Of a stretch of DNA of 64,000 nt, positions 17,193 through 25,302 are shown in pieces. Location: positions 372,001 to 436,000 of the forward strand of contig NZ_REEZ01000001.1 in assembly GCF_003990445.1 (NCBI RefSeq), in the 5' to 3' direction. Every line of letters starts with the position of its first letter. The stretch's first letter is position 1. The stretch comes from Pararhodobacter zhoushanensis (GTDB lineage Bacteria; Pseudomonadota; Alphaproteobacteria; Rhodobacterales; Rhodobacteraceae). The notes beneath the pieces were generated by a model. It worked only from the letters and a program-made list of their open reading frames with translations, was not told the origin of the DNA and ran no database searches. Position numbers and translations under genes: made by a program.

Positions 17193-18472
17193 TGGAAGCG
17201 ATCCTTGGTCTGGGCGGGCTGCTGGTGCTGATGGCACTGGGCGCGCCGATCTTCGTGGCTTTGGGCGTGTCGGCACTGGTCATGCTGTCGTTCGAGGGAC
17301 GTCCGCTGATGGACGCGGCGATGACGTCGATCTCGGGCATCAACTCGACGACGTTTCTTGCCGTGCCGTTCTTCGTCATGGCCGCCACCTTCATGCAGCG
17401 CGGCGGTATCGCCCGCATCATCATCGACGCCGCCGAGGCCTGGGTCGGCCATTTCCGTGGCGGCTTGGGGCTGGTCTGCGTGCTGGCAACGACGCTGTTC
17501 GCGGCGATCAGCGGCTCGTCCGTGGTCACCGCGATGGCGATGGGCACCTTCCTGATCCCCGCCATGATGGCGCGCGGCTATGACCGCCCCTTCGCGCTGG
17601 GCACTGTCGGCGCCTCGGGCACGCTGGGCATCCTGATCCCGCCGTCGCTGTCGATGATCCTCTATGGCCTGATCGCCGAAGTCTCGGTCCCGCGCCTGTT
17701 CCTTGCAGGGGTGATCCCGGGCCTCATTCAGGCGGTGATCCTTGCGGTCGTGGTGATGATCATCTCGCGCAAGAAAGGCTATGCCTCGGGCACCCGCGTG
17801 TCGGGGGCCGAGTTCGTCCGCCGCAACCTGCGCGCCCTGCCCGCGCTGTTCATCCCGATCTCGGTCTTTGTCGGCATCTATACCGGCATCACCACCGTCA
17901 CCGAATCCGCCGGGGTTGCCGCGATCGCCTCGGTCCTGATCGCGGTGCTGGTCTACCGCGAGGTGACCTGGCGCGACATTTTCGGGATGACCGCCGAGGC
18001 GATGAAAGCCGCCTCGGCCGTGACCTTCATCGTCATGTTCGCCATGCTCTTCGCCCATTGGATCACCGGCAGCGGCATCCCCACGGCGCTGGTCCGCTGG
18101 GCCGCCGCAACCGGCCTGTCACCGTGGCAATTCCTCATCGCGCTGAACGTGATCATGCTTATCATGGGCATGTTCCTTGATGCCGTGGCGGTGCTGCTGA
18201 TCGTCACCCCCATCGTACTGCCGCTGCTGCCCGCCCTTGGCATCGACCCGATCCATTTCGGCATCATCCTGATCGTGAACATGGAGATCGCGTTCCTCAC
18301 GCCGCCGATTGGCCTGAACCTGTTCGTGCTCTCCTCCATCGCCAAAGCCCCGCTCAGCGAGGCGATCCGCGGCGTGCTGCCCTTCGTGGCTGCGATGGCG
18401 GTGTTCCTGATCCTTGTCACCTACATACCGGAGATATCGCTATGGCTGCCGACGACGGTGTTCGCCCGATGA
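17192..18472 (+). CDS. TRAP transporter large permease (DctM type)
   Basis: A 426-aa member of the ion-transporter superfamily with about 12 transmembrane segments. It includes SGSSVVTAMAMGTFLIPAM and the TLGILIPPS motif, both diagnostic of DctM. It forms the transport core of the TRAP system encoded with the two preceding genes. Its 3' end overlaps the first P450 gene, so transporter and oxidases are translationally linked. Confidence 0.92.
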   Translation: MEAILGLGGLLVLMALGAPIFVALGVSALVMLSFEGRPLMDAAMTSISGINSTTFLAVPFFVMAATFMQRGGIARIIIDAAEAWVGHFRGGLGLVCVLATTLFAAISGSSVVTAMAMGTFLIPAMMARGYDRPFALGTVGASGTLGILIPPSLSMILYGLIAEVSVPRLFLAGVIPGLIQAVILAVVVMIISRKKGYASGTRVSGAEFVRRNLRALPALFIPISVFVGIYTGITTVTESAGVAAIASVLIAVLVYREVTWRDIFGMTAEAMKAASAVTFIVMFAMLFAHWITGSGIPTALVRWAAATGLSPWQFLIALNVIMLIMGMFLDAVAVLLIVTPIVLPLLPALGIDPIHFGIILIVNMEIAFLTPPIGLNLFVLSSIAKAPLSEAIRGVLPFVAAMAVFLILVTYIPEISLWLPTTVFAR

Positions 18473-19641
18473 TCCCGCATGACTGGGACCCGACCTCGGC
18501 CGACGTGCAGGCCGATCCGCAAGCCGCGCTGCTCGATCTGCGCGAGCGCTGCCCGGTCGCCGGATCGCAGAACTGGGGCGGGTTCTATACGCTGACCAAG
18601 TATGACGATGTGGTCATGGCGTCCAAGGACTACGCACGCTTCACTGCGACCGTGCAGACGGTGATCCCGGCCAGCCCGCGCAAGGGTCTGCCTCGCCTGC
18701 CGTTGCAAAAAGACCCCCCCGAGGCGATGCGCTATCGCAAGGGGCTGAACCTGTTCTTCAAGGAAAACCGCATCCGGGCGATTGAAGCACCGACGCGGGC
18801 ACTGGCCGAGCAACTGGCCGAGGCGCTGCAAACCGCCGAGGCTCCGGAATTCGGCACCGGCTTCGCCGCGCCCTTCACCGTGGGCAGCCTGTGCATTCTG
18901 GCCGGCATGGATCTTGACGAGGCCGAGGAGCTGGGCCGTCTGGGCCATGATTACGTCGCCGCGGTGCAGGGCCTCGACATGCCCGCCGCGGGCCGCATCA
19001 GCCAGGCGATTGACGGATTCGCCATTGCACTGGTCAAGGACCGCGTCGCCAAACCGCGCGATCCCGAGACCGACATCGTCAGCGGGTTGATGGCCTTTGC
19101 GCCCGAAGGCGGGCCGTATAGTTTCGAGGAACTGGCGGGCATGGTCCGCCTGATGCTGATCGGCGGGCATGTCGTGCCGCGCAACTTCCTGTGCTCGATG
19201 GCGTGGCATCTGGCGCGCGACACCGACCTGCAGGCCCGCCTGCGCGACGGCACCGCCGACCGCCGCCTGCTGATCGAAGAGATGCTGCGCTGCTATTCGC
19301 CCAATCAGGCGCTGGTGCGCGTCGCGACCGAAGACACCGAACTGCGCGGCGTCACCATCCCGCAGGGCTGCCCGGTCGCGCTGAACTACCTCAGCGCCAA
19401 CCGCGACCCCGAGGTATTCGACGCACCGATGGACTTCATCGAAGACCGCAGCCCCAACCGCCACCTCGCCTTCGGCATCGGCCCGCATATCTGCCTCGGC
19501 CAAGCCGTCGCCAAGCTGCAGGCCCGTATCACGCTCGACGTGCTGGCCGCCCTGCCCGCCTTCACGTTGGGCGACAACACCCGCTGGGCACGCTGGACGG
19601 AATACGGCGTCACCCATCTGGATCTGAGGTTCGCATCATGA
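18442..19641 (+). CDS. Cytochrome P450 (atypical I-helix), first of pair
   Basis: A 399-aa soluble bacterial P450. It has the haem-binding loop FGIGPHICLGQ with proximal Cys351 and an EEMLR ExxR motif. The I-helix reads LIGGHVVPRNF, so both the acidic residue and threonine of the usual AGxDT oxygen-activation motif are missing. The start at 18442 has GGAG 8 bases upstream but overlaps dctM by 31 bases; the ATG at 18469 would give an ATGA overlap and is an alternative. No ferredoxin or reductase gene is nearby. Substrate unknown, presumably the TRAP cargo. Confidence 0.9.
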   Translation: MAADDGVRPMIPHDWDPTSADVQADPQAALLDLRERCPVAGSQNWGGFYTLTKYDDVVMASKDYARFTATVQTVIPASPRKGLPRLPLQKDPPEAMRYRKGLNLFFKENRIRAIEAPTRALAEQLAEALQTAEAPEFGTGFAAPFTVGSLCILAGMDLDEAEELGRLGHDYVAAVQGLDMPAAGRISQAIDGFAIALVKDRVAKPRDPETDIVSGLMAFAPEGGPYSFEELAGMVRLMLIGGHVVPRNFLCSMAWHLARDTDLQARLRDGTADRRLLIEEMLRCYSPNQALVRVATEDTELRGVTIPQGCPVALNYLSANRDPEVFDAPMDFIEDRSPNRHLAFGIGPHICLGQAVAKLQARITLDVLAALPAFTLGDNTRWARWTEYGVTHLDLRFAS

Positions 19642-20819
19642 CCCACCCCGCCGATTTCACCGTCCCCGAGGTCGAGGATTTCGACAGCCCGCACGCCCTG
19701 TTTGCCGAGCTGCGCGGGCATTGTCCGGTCGCCTGGGCCGATGAAATGGGCGGTTTCTGGGCGGTGACCAAACACGCCGACATCTGCCGCGTGCTGACCG
19801 AATGGCAGACCTTTACCACCACCGTGCAGAACGTGGTGCCCCGCGTCGCCACCACCCAGCGCCGCCCGCCGCTGCATCTGGACCCGCCGGGTAACATCCC
19901 CTACCGCAACGCCATTTTGCGCTTTCTCAGCCCCCGGCGGATCGAGGAGTGGAAGCCGGTGATCGCTGCGATGGTGGCCGAGCATTTCGACCCGTTCGTC
20001 GCGGCAGGCGGCGGCGATATCTGCGCCGATTTCTCGTTCACCCTGCCGATCGCGCTGCTGGCCGAGTTCTTCCGCCTTGCGCCCGATGAAGCGGCAGAGA
20101 TCCGCATCGTCGGTGCCGAGTTCAACATGGCGCTGCAACGGCAGGATTTCGACCTGCTGCGCGAACGCTCGGATGCGCTTTACAACATCGCCGCGCGGCT
20201 GATCGAGGACCGCAAGGCCAACCCGCAAGACCCCGATCTGGACCCGGTGTCAAACCTGCTGGCCGTCCGGGTTGACGGTGCGGCGCTCCCCGATGACAAG
20301 ATCCTCGGCGCGCTGCGGCAGTTCCTGCTGGTCGGCATCATCGCGCCGACCACCTTCATCGGCTCGATGGCCGTGCACCTTGCCCGTCACTCCGAGCACC
20401 ACGCGGAACTGACCGCAAACCCCGACCTGGTGCCGGTTGCGCTGGAAGAACTGCTGCGCCTCTACACCCCCTATCGTGGCTTTGCCCGCACGGCGACGCG
20501 CGACGTCGAGCTGGGCGGCAAGCTGGTCAAAGAGGGCGATCCGCTGGCCGTGGTCTTCACCTCGGGCAACCGGGACGAGGATGTCTTTCCCGATCCGCAC
20601 AGCTACCGGCTGGACCGGGTCGAGCCCGATCTGGTCACTTTTGGCCGTGGCCCACATATGTGCCCCGGCTCGCCGCTGGCGCGGGTGCTGCTGGCCGAAG
20701 TGCTGCTCCAAATCGTGCAGAAAACCCGTGATCTGCGCCTGACCGGCACGATGGAAATGACCCGCTGGCCGGAATATGGACCCCTTGCCGTTCACCTTGC
20801 GTTGACACCTGCCCGATAA
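19638..20819 (+). CDS. Cytochrome P450 (atypical I-helix), second of pair
   Basis: A 393-aa P450 related to the preceding one and overlapping it by ATGA. It has the haem loop FGRGPHMCPGSP with proximal Cys342 and an ALEELLRLY ExxR helix. The I-helix reads LVGIIAPTTF, again without the acid-threonine pair at the canonical position; both paralogues share a proline there. The two proteins align over their whole length but are clearly diverged, which suggests either different steps or a heteromeric arrangement. The redox partners must come from elsewhere. Confidence 0.9.
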   Translation: MTHPADFTVPEVEDFDSPHALFAELRGHCPVAWADEMGGFWAVTKHADICRVLTEWQTFTTTVQNVVPRVATTQRRPPLHLDPPGNIPYRNAILRFLSPRRIEEWKPVIAAMVAEHFDPFVAAGGGDICADFSFTLPIALLAEFFRLAPDEAAEIRIVGAEFNMALQRQDFDLLRERSDALYNIAARLIEDRKANPQDPDLDPVSNLLAVRVDGAALPDDKILGALRQFLLVGIIAPTTFIGSMAVHLARHSEHHAELTANPDLVPVALEELLRLYTPYRGFARTATRDVELGGKLVKEGDPLAVVFTSGNRDEDVFPDPHSYRLDRVEPDLVTFGRGPHMCPGSPLARVLLAEVLLQIVQKTRDLRLTGTMEMTRWPEYGPLAVHLALTPAR

Positions 20820-20847
20820 CCTGCGGTCACCATAGACCGGAGGGAGC

Positions 20848-22113
20848 ATGACACGGGTCATCATTGCAGGGGCCGGAATTGCCGGGCTGGTTACTGCCCT
20901 GACGCTGCGCCAGATCGGGGTCGCATGTACTGTGTACGAAGCGGCGCCCGAGATGCAGCGCGCAGGCGTTGGCATCAACCTGCAGCCCAATGCGGTGAGA
21001 GAGCTTTACGATCTGGGGATCGCCGGGGCGCACCTGAACTCTGTCGGCTTGCCGCTCAGGGAATGGGCCATGGTCAGCCTGAATGGCAAGGACATCAGCA
21101 GTGAGCAGCGCGGCATCCATGCCGGGTTTCACTGGCCGCAATTCTCGGTCGATCGCGGCATGCTCCATGCCATGCTCTATAGAATCGCGATGCAGCGCCT
21201 TGGCACGCATTGTGTGGTTCTGGGCGCGCGCATCACAGGCTACCGGCAGACTCGTGACGGTGTGACGGCACTGTTTGCTGACGGCCGAGAAGAAAGGGGC
21301 GCGATTCTGGTAGCAGCAGACGGGATCCATTCGGGCGTGCGCGCCCAGATGTACCCTGATCAGCCCCCCATCAACCGGGCCGAAGGTGTGCTCTGGCGGG
21401 GTGTGACGCGTGCGCGTCCGATGCGCACAGGCTCAAGCGCGATAGCAGTCGGCACGAAAGACAAGCGGCTCGTCTTTTTCCCCATCTCGCATCCGGGCAG
21501 GGAAGGGTTGGCCAAGATCTGCTGGATCGCGCATCTGGTGCGTGGCGAACAAACGGTGCGTCCGGACGGAGCCTTGTTTAACCCTGTCCAGCCCATTGAA
21601 ATTGCAAAACACTTTGCTGGCTTTTGCAAGGATTGGCTCGACGCTGGCACGTTGATCCGCACCGCCGAGGTCGCCTTCGAAACGCCGATGCGGGACCGTG
21701 ATCCAGTCCCCACTTGGCGCGATGGCCGCGTCGTGCTGCTGGGTGCCGCTGCCCATCCGATGTTTCCCACAGGTGCCAACAGCGCAAGCCAGGGTATCAT
21801 CGACGCCCGTGTGCTGGGTGCCAGCATTGTCGAACATGGTCTCACGGAATGGGCGCTCGATCTCTATGATGACAAGCTGTGCGCACCGATTTCAGCGGTG
21901 GTGGAAAGCAACCGCGCCGAGGGGCCTTTCGAGCTGTTCAGCATCATCGACGCCCGTTGCGGCGGGTCCTTTGACGATATCGAAGAGGTCTGCCCCACCG
22001 CCGAACGCGCGCGGTATCTGGCGCGCTTCGTGGCCATCACCGGGTTTGCGGCTGACCAGTTGAACAAGACACCGCCGATCATCGCGCCCGGCGCCCGGGC
22101 CTCGATTGCCTGA
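20848..22113 (+). CDS. FAD-dependent monooxygenase (salicylate-hydroxylase/PhzS-like), copy 1
   Basis: A 421-aa class A flavoprotein monooxygenase. It has the dinucleotide fold GAGIAGLVTALTL at the N-terminus and a mid-protein AADGIHSGVR (DG) motif. The second FAD motif, normally GDAAH, reads LGAAAHPMFPTG, so the conserved aspartate is Ala300. Its tandem paralogue keeps the aspartate. It lies 28 bases after the P450 pair, behind a GGAGGGAGC site. Its codon usage looks slightly less GC-rich than its neighbours. It may hydroxylate an aromatic ring, or have weakened FAD binding. Confidence 0.85.
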   Translation: MTRVIIAGAGIAGLVTALTLRQIGVACTVYEAAPEMQRAGVGINLQPNAVRELYDLGIAGAHLNSVGLPLREWAMVSLNGKDISSEQRGIHAGFHWPQFSVDRGMLHAMLYRIAMQRLGTHCVVLGARITGYRQTRDGVTALFADGREERGAILVAADGIHSGVRAQMYPDQPPINRAEGVLWRGVTRARPMRTGSSAIAVGTKDKRLVFFPISHPGREGLAKICWIAHLVRGEQTVRPDGALFNPVQPIEIAKHFAGFCKDWLDAGTLIRTAEVAFETPMRDRDPVPTWRDGRVVLLGAAAHPMFPTGANSASQGIIDARVLGASIVEHGLTEWALDLYDDKLCAPISAVVESNRAEGPFELFSIIDARCGGSFDDIEEVCPTAERARYLARFVAITGFAADQLNKTPPIIAPGARASIA

Positions 22114-22209
22114 GCAAGCCTGCAACGCCGCCAAAAGCCGCGCGCGCCCTGTTGCTCCGGCGGCGTTTTCTTGCGAAAACGCGCGCGGATCATTCAGGGG
22201 GATACAGGG

Positions 22210-23496
22210 ATGACGCAAAAGGTGATGATTGCCGGGGGCGGTATCGGCGGTCTGGTCACAGCGTTGACGCTGCATCAGATCGGCGTCGACTGTGTGGTCT
22301 TCGAATCCGTGCGCGCGCTCAAACCTCTGGGCGTGGGGATCAACCTGCAGCCCAACGCGGTGCGCGAACTGTATGATCTGGGCTTTGGGCCTGAGGTTCT
22401 GGATTCCGTCGGCGTTCCGGCGCGCGAATGGGCGCTGGTCGGGCTGAATGGCAACGACATCTATGCCGAACCGCGCGGTGAACTGGCAGGCTACAACTGG
22501 CCGCAATACGCCGCGCATCGCGGCGCGCTGCACATGCTGCTTTACCAGACGGTCTGCGACCGGTTGGGCGCCGATGCGGTGCAACTGGGCCGCCGGGTGA
22601 CCGGCTACCGCCAGAATGCCGATGACAGCGTGACCGCCCTGTTCGACGATGGGCGCGAAGAAACCGGGGCGTTCCTGATTGGCGCGGACGGCATCCATTC
22701 CGCCATCCGCGCGCAGATGCACCCCAATCAGCCGCCGATCCACTGGGGCGGCGCGGTGATGTGGCGCGGCGTGACGCGCGCCAAGCCGATCCGCACGGGC
22801 AGCAGTTTTGTCGGCCTTGGTACGCACAAACACCGCATGGTGATCTATCCGATTTCGCACCCCGATGCCGATGGCATGGCCGATATCAACTGGATCGCCG
22901 AGGTCACCTATGACGACCCCTCGGCGCGCGAAAATACCGGCTGGTTCCGTGAAGTTGCGATCGAGGATTTCGCCCATCACTTCGATGGCTGGACCTATGA
23001 CTGGCTGGACGTACCGGCGCTGATCCGGGCGGGCAGCATTGCCTATGAAAACCCGATGATCGACCGTGACCCGGTGGACACCTGGCGCGATGGCAATGTG
23101 TTGCTGATCGGCGACGCGGCGCATGCGATGTATCCCACGGGCTCGAACGGGGCCAGTCAGGCGATTGTGGACGCGCGCATTCTGGGCGCGAGCATGGTTG
23201 CAAACGGCTTGACCACGCAAGCGCTTGCCGCGTTCGATCAGCAACTCTGCGGCCCGATCTCAGCCGTGATCCTGCGCAATCGGGGGGCCGGGCCGTTTGG
23301 CTTGCTGAACATGGTGGATGAACGCTGCGGCGGCGAGTTCGATGATATCGATGCGGTGATTTCACCCGACGAGCGCAGTGGGTTCATGGCCGGCTACAAG
23401 GCCGCCGCGGGGTTTGCCATCGAAAAGCTGAATGCGGCCCCGCCGACGATCCCAGCGGGTGCCCGCGTCAAGAGAACCGCGCCAGTCGTCGGCTGA
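22210..23496 (+). CDS. FAD-dependent monooxygenase (salicylate-hydroxylase/PhzS-like), copy 2
   Basis: A 428-aa paralogue of the upstream gene. It has GGGIGGLVTALTL, an intact GADGIHSAIR DG motif and the intact LIGDAAHAMYPTG GD motif (Asp302). Long stretches such as GVGINLQPNAVRELYDLG are identical in both copies, so they arose by tandem duplication. The start at 22210 is preferred to an upstream ATG inside the intergenic region. NAD(P)H-dependent hydroxylation of an aromatic or cyclic acid is the likely reaction. It is the last gene of the island. Confidence 0.88.
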   Translation: MTQKVMIAGGGIGGLVTALTLHQIGVDCVVFESVRALKPLGVGINLQPNAVRELYDLGFGPEVLDSVGVPAREWALVGLNGNDIYAEPRGELAGYNWPQYAAHRGALHMLLYQTVCDRLGADAVQLGRRVTGYRQNADDSVTALFDDGREETGAFLIGADGIHSAIRAQMHPNQPPIHWGGAVMWRGVTRAKPIRTGSSFVGLGTHKHRMVIYPISHPDADGMADINWIAEVTYDDPSARENTGWFREVAIEDFAHHFDGWTYDWLDVPALIRAGSIAYENPMIDRDPVDTWRDGNVLLIGDAAHAMYPTGSNGASQAIVDARILGASMVANGLTTQALAAFDQQLCGPISAVILRNRGAGPFGLLNMVDERCGGEFDDIDAVISPDERSGFMAGYKAAAGFAIEKLNAAPPTIPAGARVKRTAPVVG

Positions 23497-23511
23497 CGTG
23501 GACAGCGCAGC

Positions 23512-23982
23512 CTAGCAGCGCTGATTGAGCGTCTTGGCTGCGTTTTCTATTCCGTCGGCCATTGCCGTGAAGAACACCGCCAGCCCGTCGAGCCGCTTGT
23601 GCGGCGTGGCGTCGTCTGGCAACTCGCTGGCAAAGCCCTGCACGGCCTGCGACGTGCTGCGCATGCGGGTTGCGATGGTCTGCAACAGCACACAGAATGA
23701 CTCGTCGGCCAGCTGGAAATAGTCCTGCCGGTCTCCGGGCATGTTCACCTTGATGATTGATCCGCGCTGAACCAACGCGCGCGCATTGGCGCTGATGCTG
23801 CCCCGGCTGACCCCCAGCTCGGTTGCCAGATCGCTGAACGAGCGCGGTTCGCCGTCAAAGATCAGCAGACCCAGAATACGCCCGGCAATCGGCGGCATGC
23901 CATTGCCTTCAAGAGCATGACCCATAAAGTCGATAAAATTGGCGCGTGTGGTCAAAATATGCGTTGTCATCGTATCTTCCAT
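23512..23982 (-). CDS. GbsR/MarR-type transcriptional regulator
   Basis: A 156-aa winged-helix protein of the GbsR (COG1510) group. It has GNGMPPIAGRILGLLIFDG followed by a helix-turn-helix with LGVSRGSISANARALVQRG and a C-terminal dimerising helix. It is divergent from an RND efflux operon, 138 bases away, with GTTCA-type dyads between them. This is the common arrangement of a local efflux repressor. Two starts are possible (23982 or 23970); the first has AGGGG upstream. Confidence 0.82.
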   Translation of the reverse strand: MEDTMTTHILTTRANFIDFMGHALEGNGMPPIAGRILGLLIFDGEPRSFSDLATELGVSRGSISANARALVQRGSIIKVNMPGDRQDYFQLADESFCVLLQTIATRMRSTSQAVQGFASELPDDATPHKRLDGLAVFFTAMADGIENAAKTLNQRC

Positions 23983-24015
23983 GAACCCCTGCTATCTTAA
24001 ACGCCACCAAAGGTC

Positions 24016-24029
24016 ATTCAAGACTGAAC
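24016..24029. promoter_or_regulatory. Candidate GbsR-type operator half dyad (box 1)
   Basis: ATTCAAGACTGAAC lies just upstream of the regulator gene. On the opposite strand it reads GTTCAGTCTTGAAT, matching the left arm of the larger dyad at 24065-24082. Two related boxes about 50 bases apart suggest control of both divergent promoters. Confidence 0.4.
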
Positions 24030-24064
24030 GCTCCTTGACGCAGGGGCCCTGCACCCCTACCTGC

Positions 24065-24082
24065 GTTCAGTTAAAATTGAAC
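24065..24082. promoter_or_regulatory. Candidate GbsR-type operator (box 2)
   Basis: GTTCAGTTAAAATTGAAC is an inverted repeat with 8-base arms and one mismatch, placed 39 bases before the adaptor start codon. A separate 13-base palindrome, GCAGGGGCCCTGC, lies between the two boxes at 24040-24052. Confidence 0.45.
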
Positions 24083-24120
24083 AAATCATGGTGCCGCTTG
24101 GCCCATTGACGGAGATCCGG

Positions 24121-25302
24121 ATGCACGCTGCCCCTTCCTCTCTTATCCGGACGGCCGCCGCCGCCTTGGGTTTGCTGATGGCGCCCCTGCCCCTGATGGC
24201 GCAAGAGGCGTCGGTCGAACCGCGCCCGGCGCCCTCGGTAACCGTCGCCACGGCCGCGGTGCATCCGTTGCAGCAGGTGGTGCCGGTGTCGGGTTCCTTG
24301 ATCGCCCGCAGCGAGGTGCTGGTCTCGCCGCACGCGGGCGGCTACGCAATCACCGAACTGAATGCCGATATCGGCGATCATGTCGAAGCCGGTGAGGTGT
24401 TGGCGCGCATAGACGACCGCACGCTGGCACTGCGCGTGCGTCAGGCCGAAGCGGCGCTGGCCAATGCGGAAGCGGCGCAAGGACAGGCCCGAAGCCAGGT
24501 CAACTCCAGCGAAGCCCAGCTTCAGCAAGCCAATCAGGTGCTCGAACGCGCGCGCGCGCTGCGCTCAAGCGGGACCGCGACGCAATCGGCACTGGATGAG
24601 GCTCTGGCCGCGCAGCTGAGCGCACAGGCCAATGCGCAATCGGCGCGCGACGGCGTGCAGGCCGCAGGGGCGGCGCTGCAACAGGCGCAGGCGTCGCTGG
24701 AAGTGGCGCAGCTGGATTTCGAGAACGCCGAAATCACCGCGCCCGTGGCTGGCATCGTCTCGGACCGCAACGGTCAGATCGGCGCGATTGCCGCAACCGG
24801 CGGCGAGCCGATCTATCGGTTGATCGAGGATGGTGTGGTCGAGGTCGCCGCCGAAGTGATCGAGACCGAGCTGGTACTCTTGCACCCCGACGATCCGGCG
24901 ACCCTGAACATTGCAGGGCTGGCACCGGTCACGGGCCATGTCCGCCTGATCGCCCCGGTGGTCAGCCCGACCACCCGCTTGGGCGAGGTGCGCATTTCGC
25001 TGGATGACACGACCGGCCTGCGTCCCGGCCTGTACGTCGGCGGACGCATCGTGGTGGCTGATCGCACCGGGCTGGCAGTTCCCGTCGCTTCGGTTTTGCG
25101 CGATGTGGAGGGCAGTTTCGTGCTGCGTCTGGGGGCCAACGACACGCTTGAGCGCCGCATGATCCAGACCGGCATCGCGTGGGATGGTTGGCAAGAGGTC
25201 ACGGACGGGCTGGTCGAGGGCGATGAGGTTGTCGCGCGGGCCGGGGCCTTTTTTGGCGATGGCGACGTGATCCGCCCGGTGCGTGAAGGGGCCGCAGAAT
25301 GA
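24121..25302 (+). CDS. RND efflux periplasmic adaptor subunit
   Basis: A 393-aa HlyD/AcrA-type adaptor. It has a signal peptide ending near PLPLMAQ, a lipoyl-like half (LNADIGDHVEAGEVLARID), a long coiled-coil hairpin (residues about 105-185), a second lipoyl half (ITAPVAGIVSDRNGQIG) and a C-terminal beta-barrel. The ATG at 24121 has GGAG 6 bases upstream, better placed than the ATG at 24088. It overlaps the RND pump gene by ATGA and bridges the pump to an outer-membrane channel encoded elsewhere. Confidence 0.9.
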   Translation: MHAAPSSLIRTAAAALGLLMAPLPLMAQEASVEPRPAPSVTVATAAVHPLQQVVPVSGSLIARSEVLVSPHAGGYAITELNADIGDHVEAGEVLARIDDRTLALRVRQAEAALANAEAAQGQARSQVNSSEAQLQQANQVLERARALRSSGTATQSALDEALAAQLSAQANAQSARDGVQAAGAALQQAQASLEVAQLDFENAEITAPVAGIVSDRNGQIGAIAATGGEPIYRLIEDGVVEVAAEVIETELVLLHPDDPATLNIAGLAPVTGHVRLIAPVVSPTTRLGEVRISLDDTTGLRPGLYVGGRIVVADRTGLAVPVASVLRDVEGSFVLRLGANDTLERRMIQTGIAWDGWQEVTDGLVEGDEVVARAGAFFGDGDVIRPVREGAAE

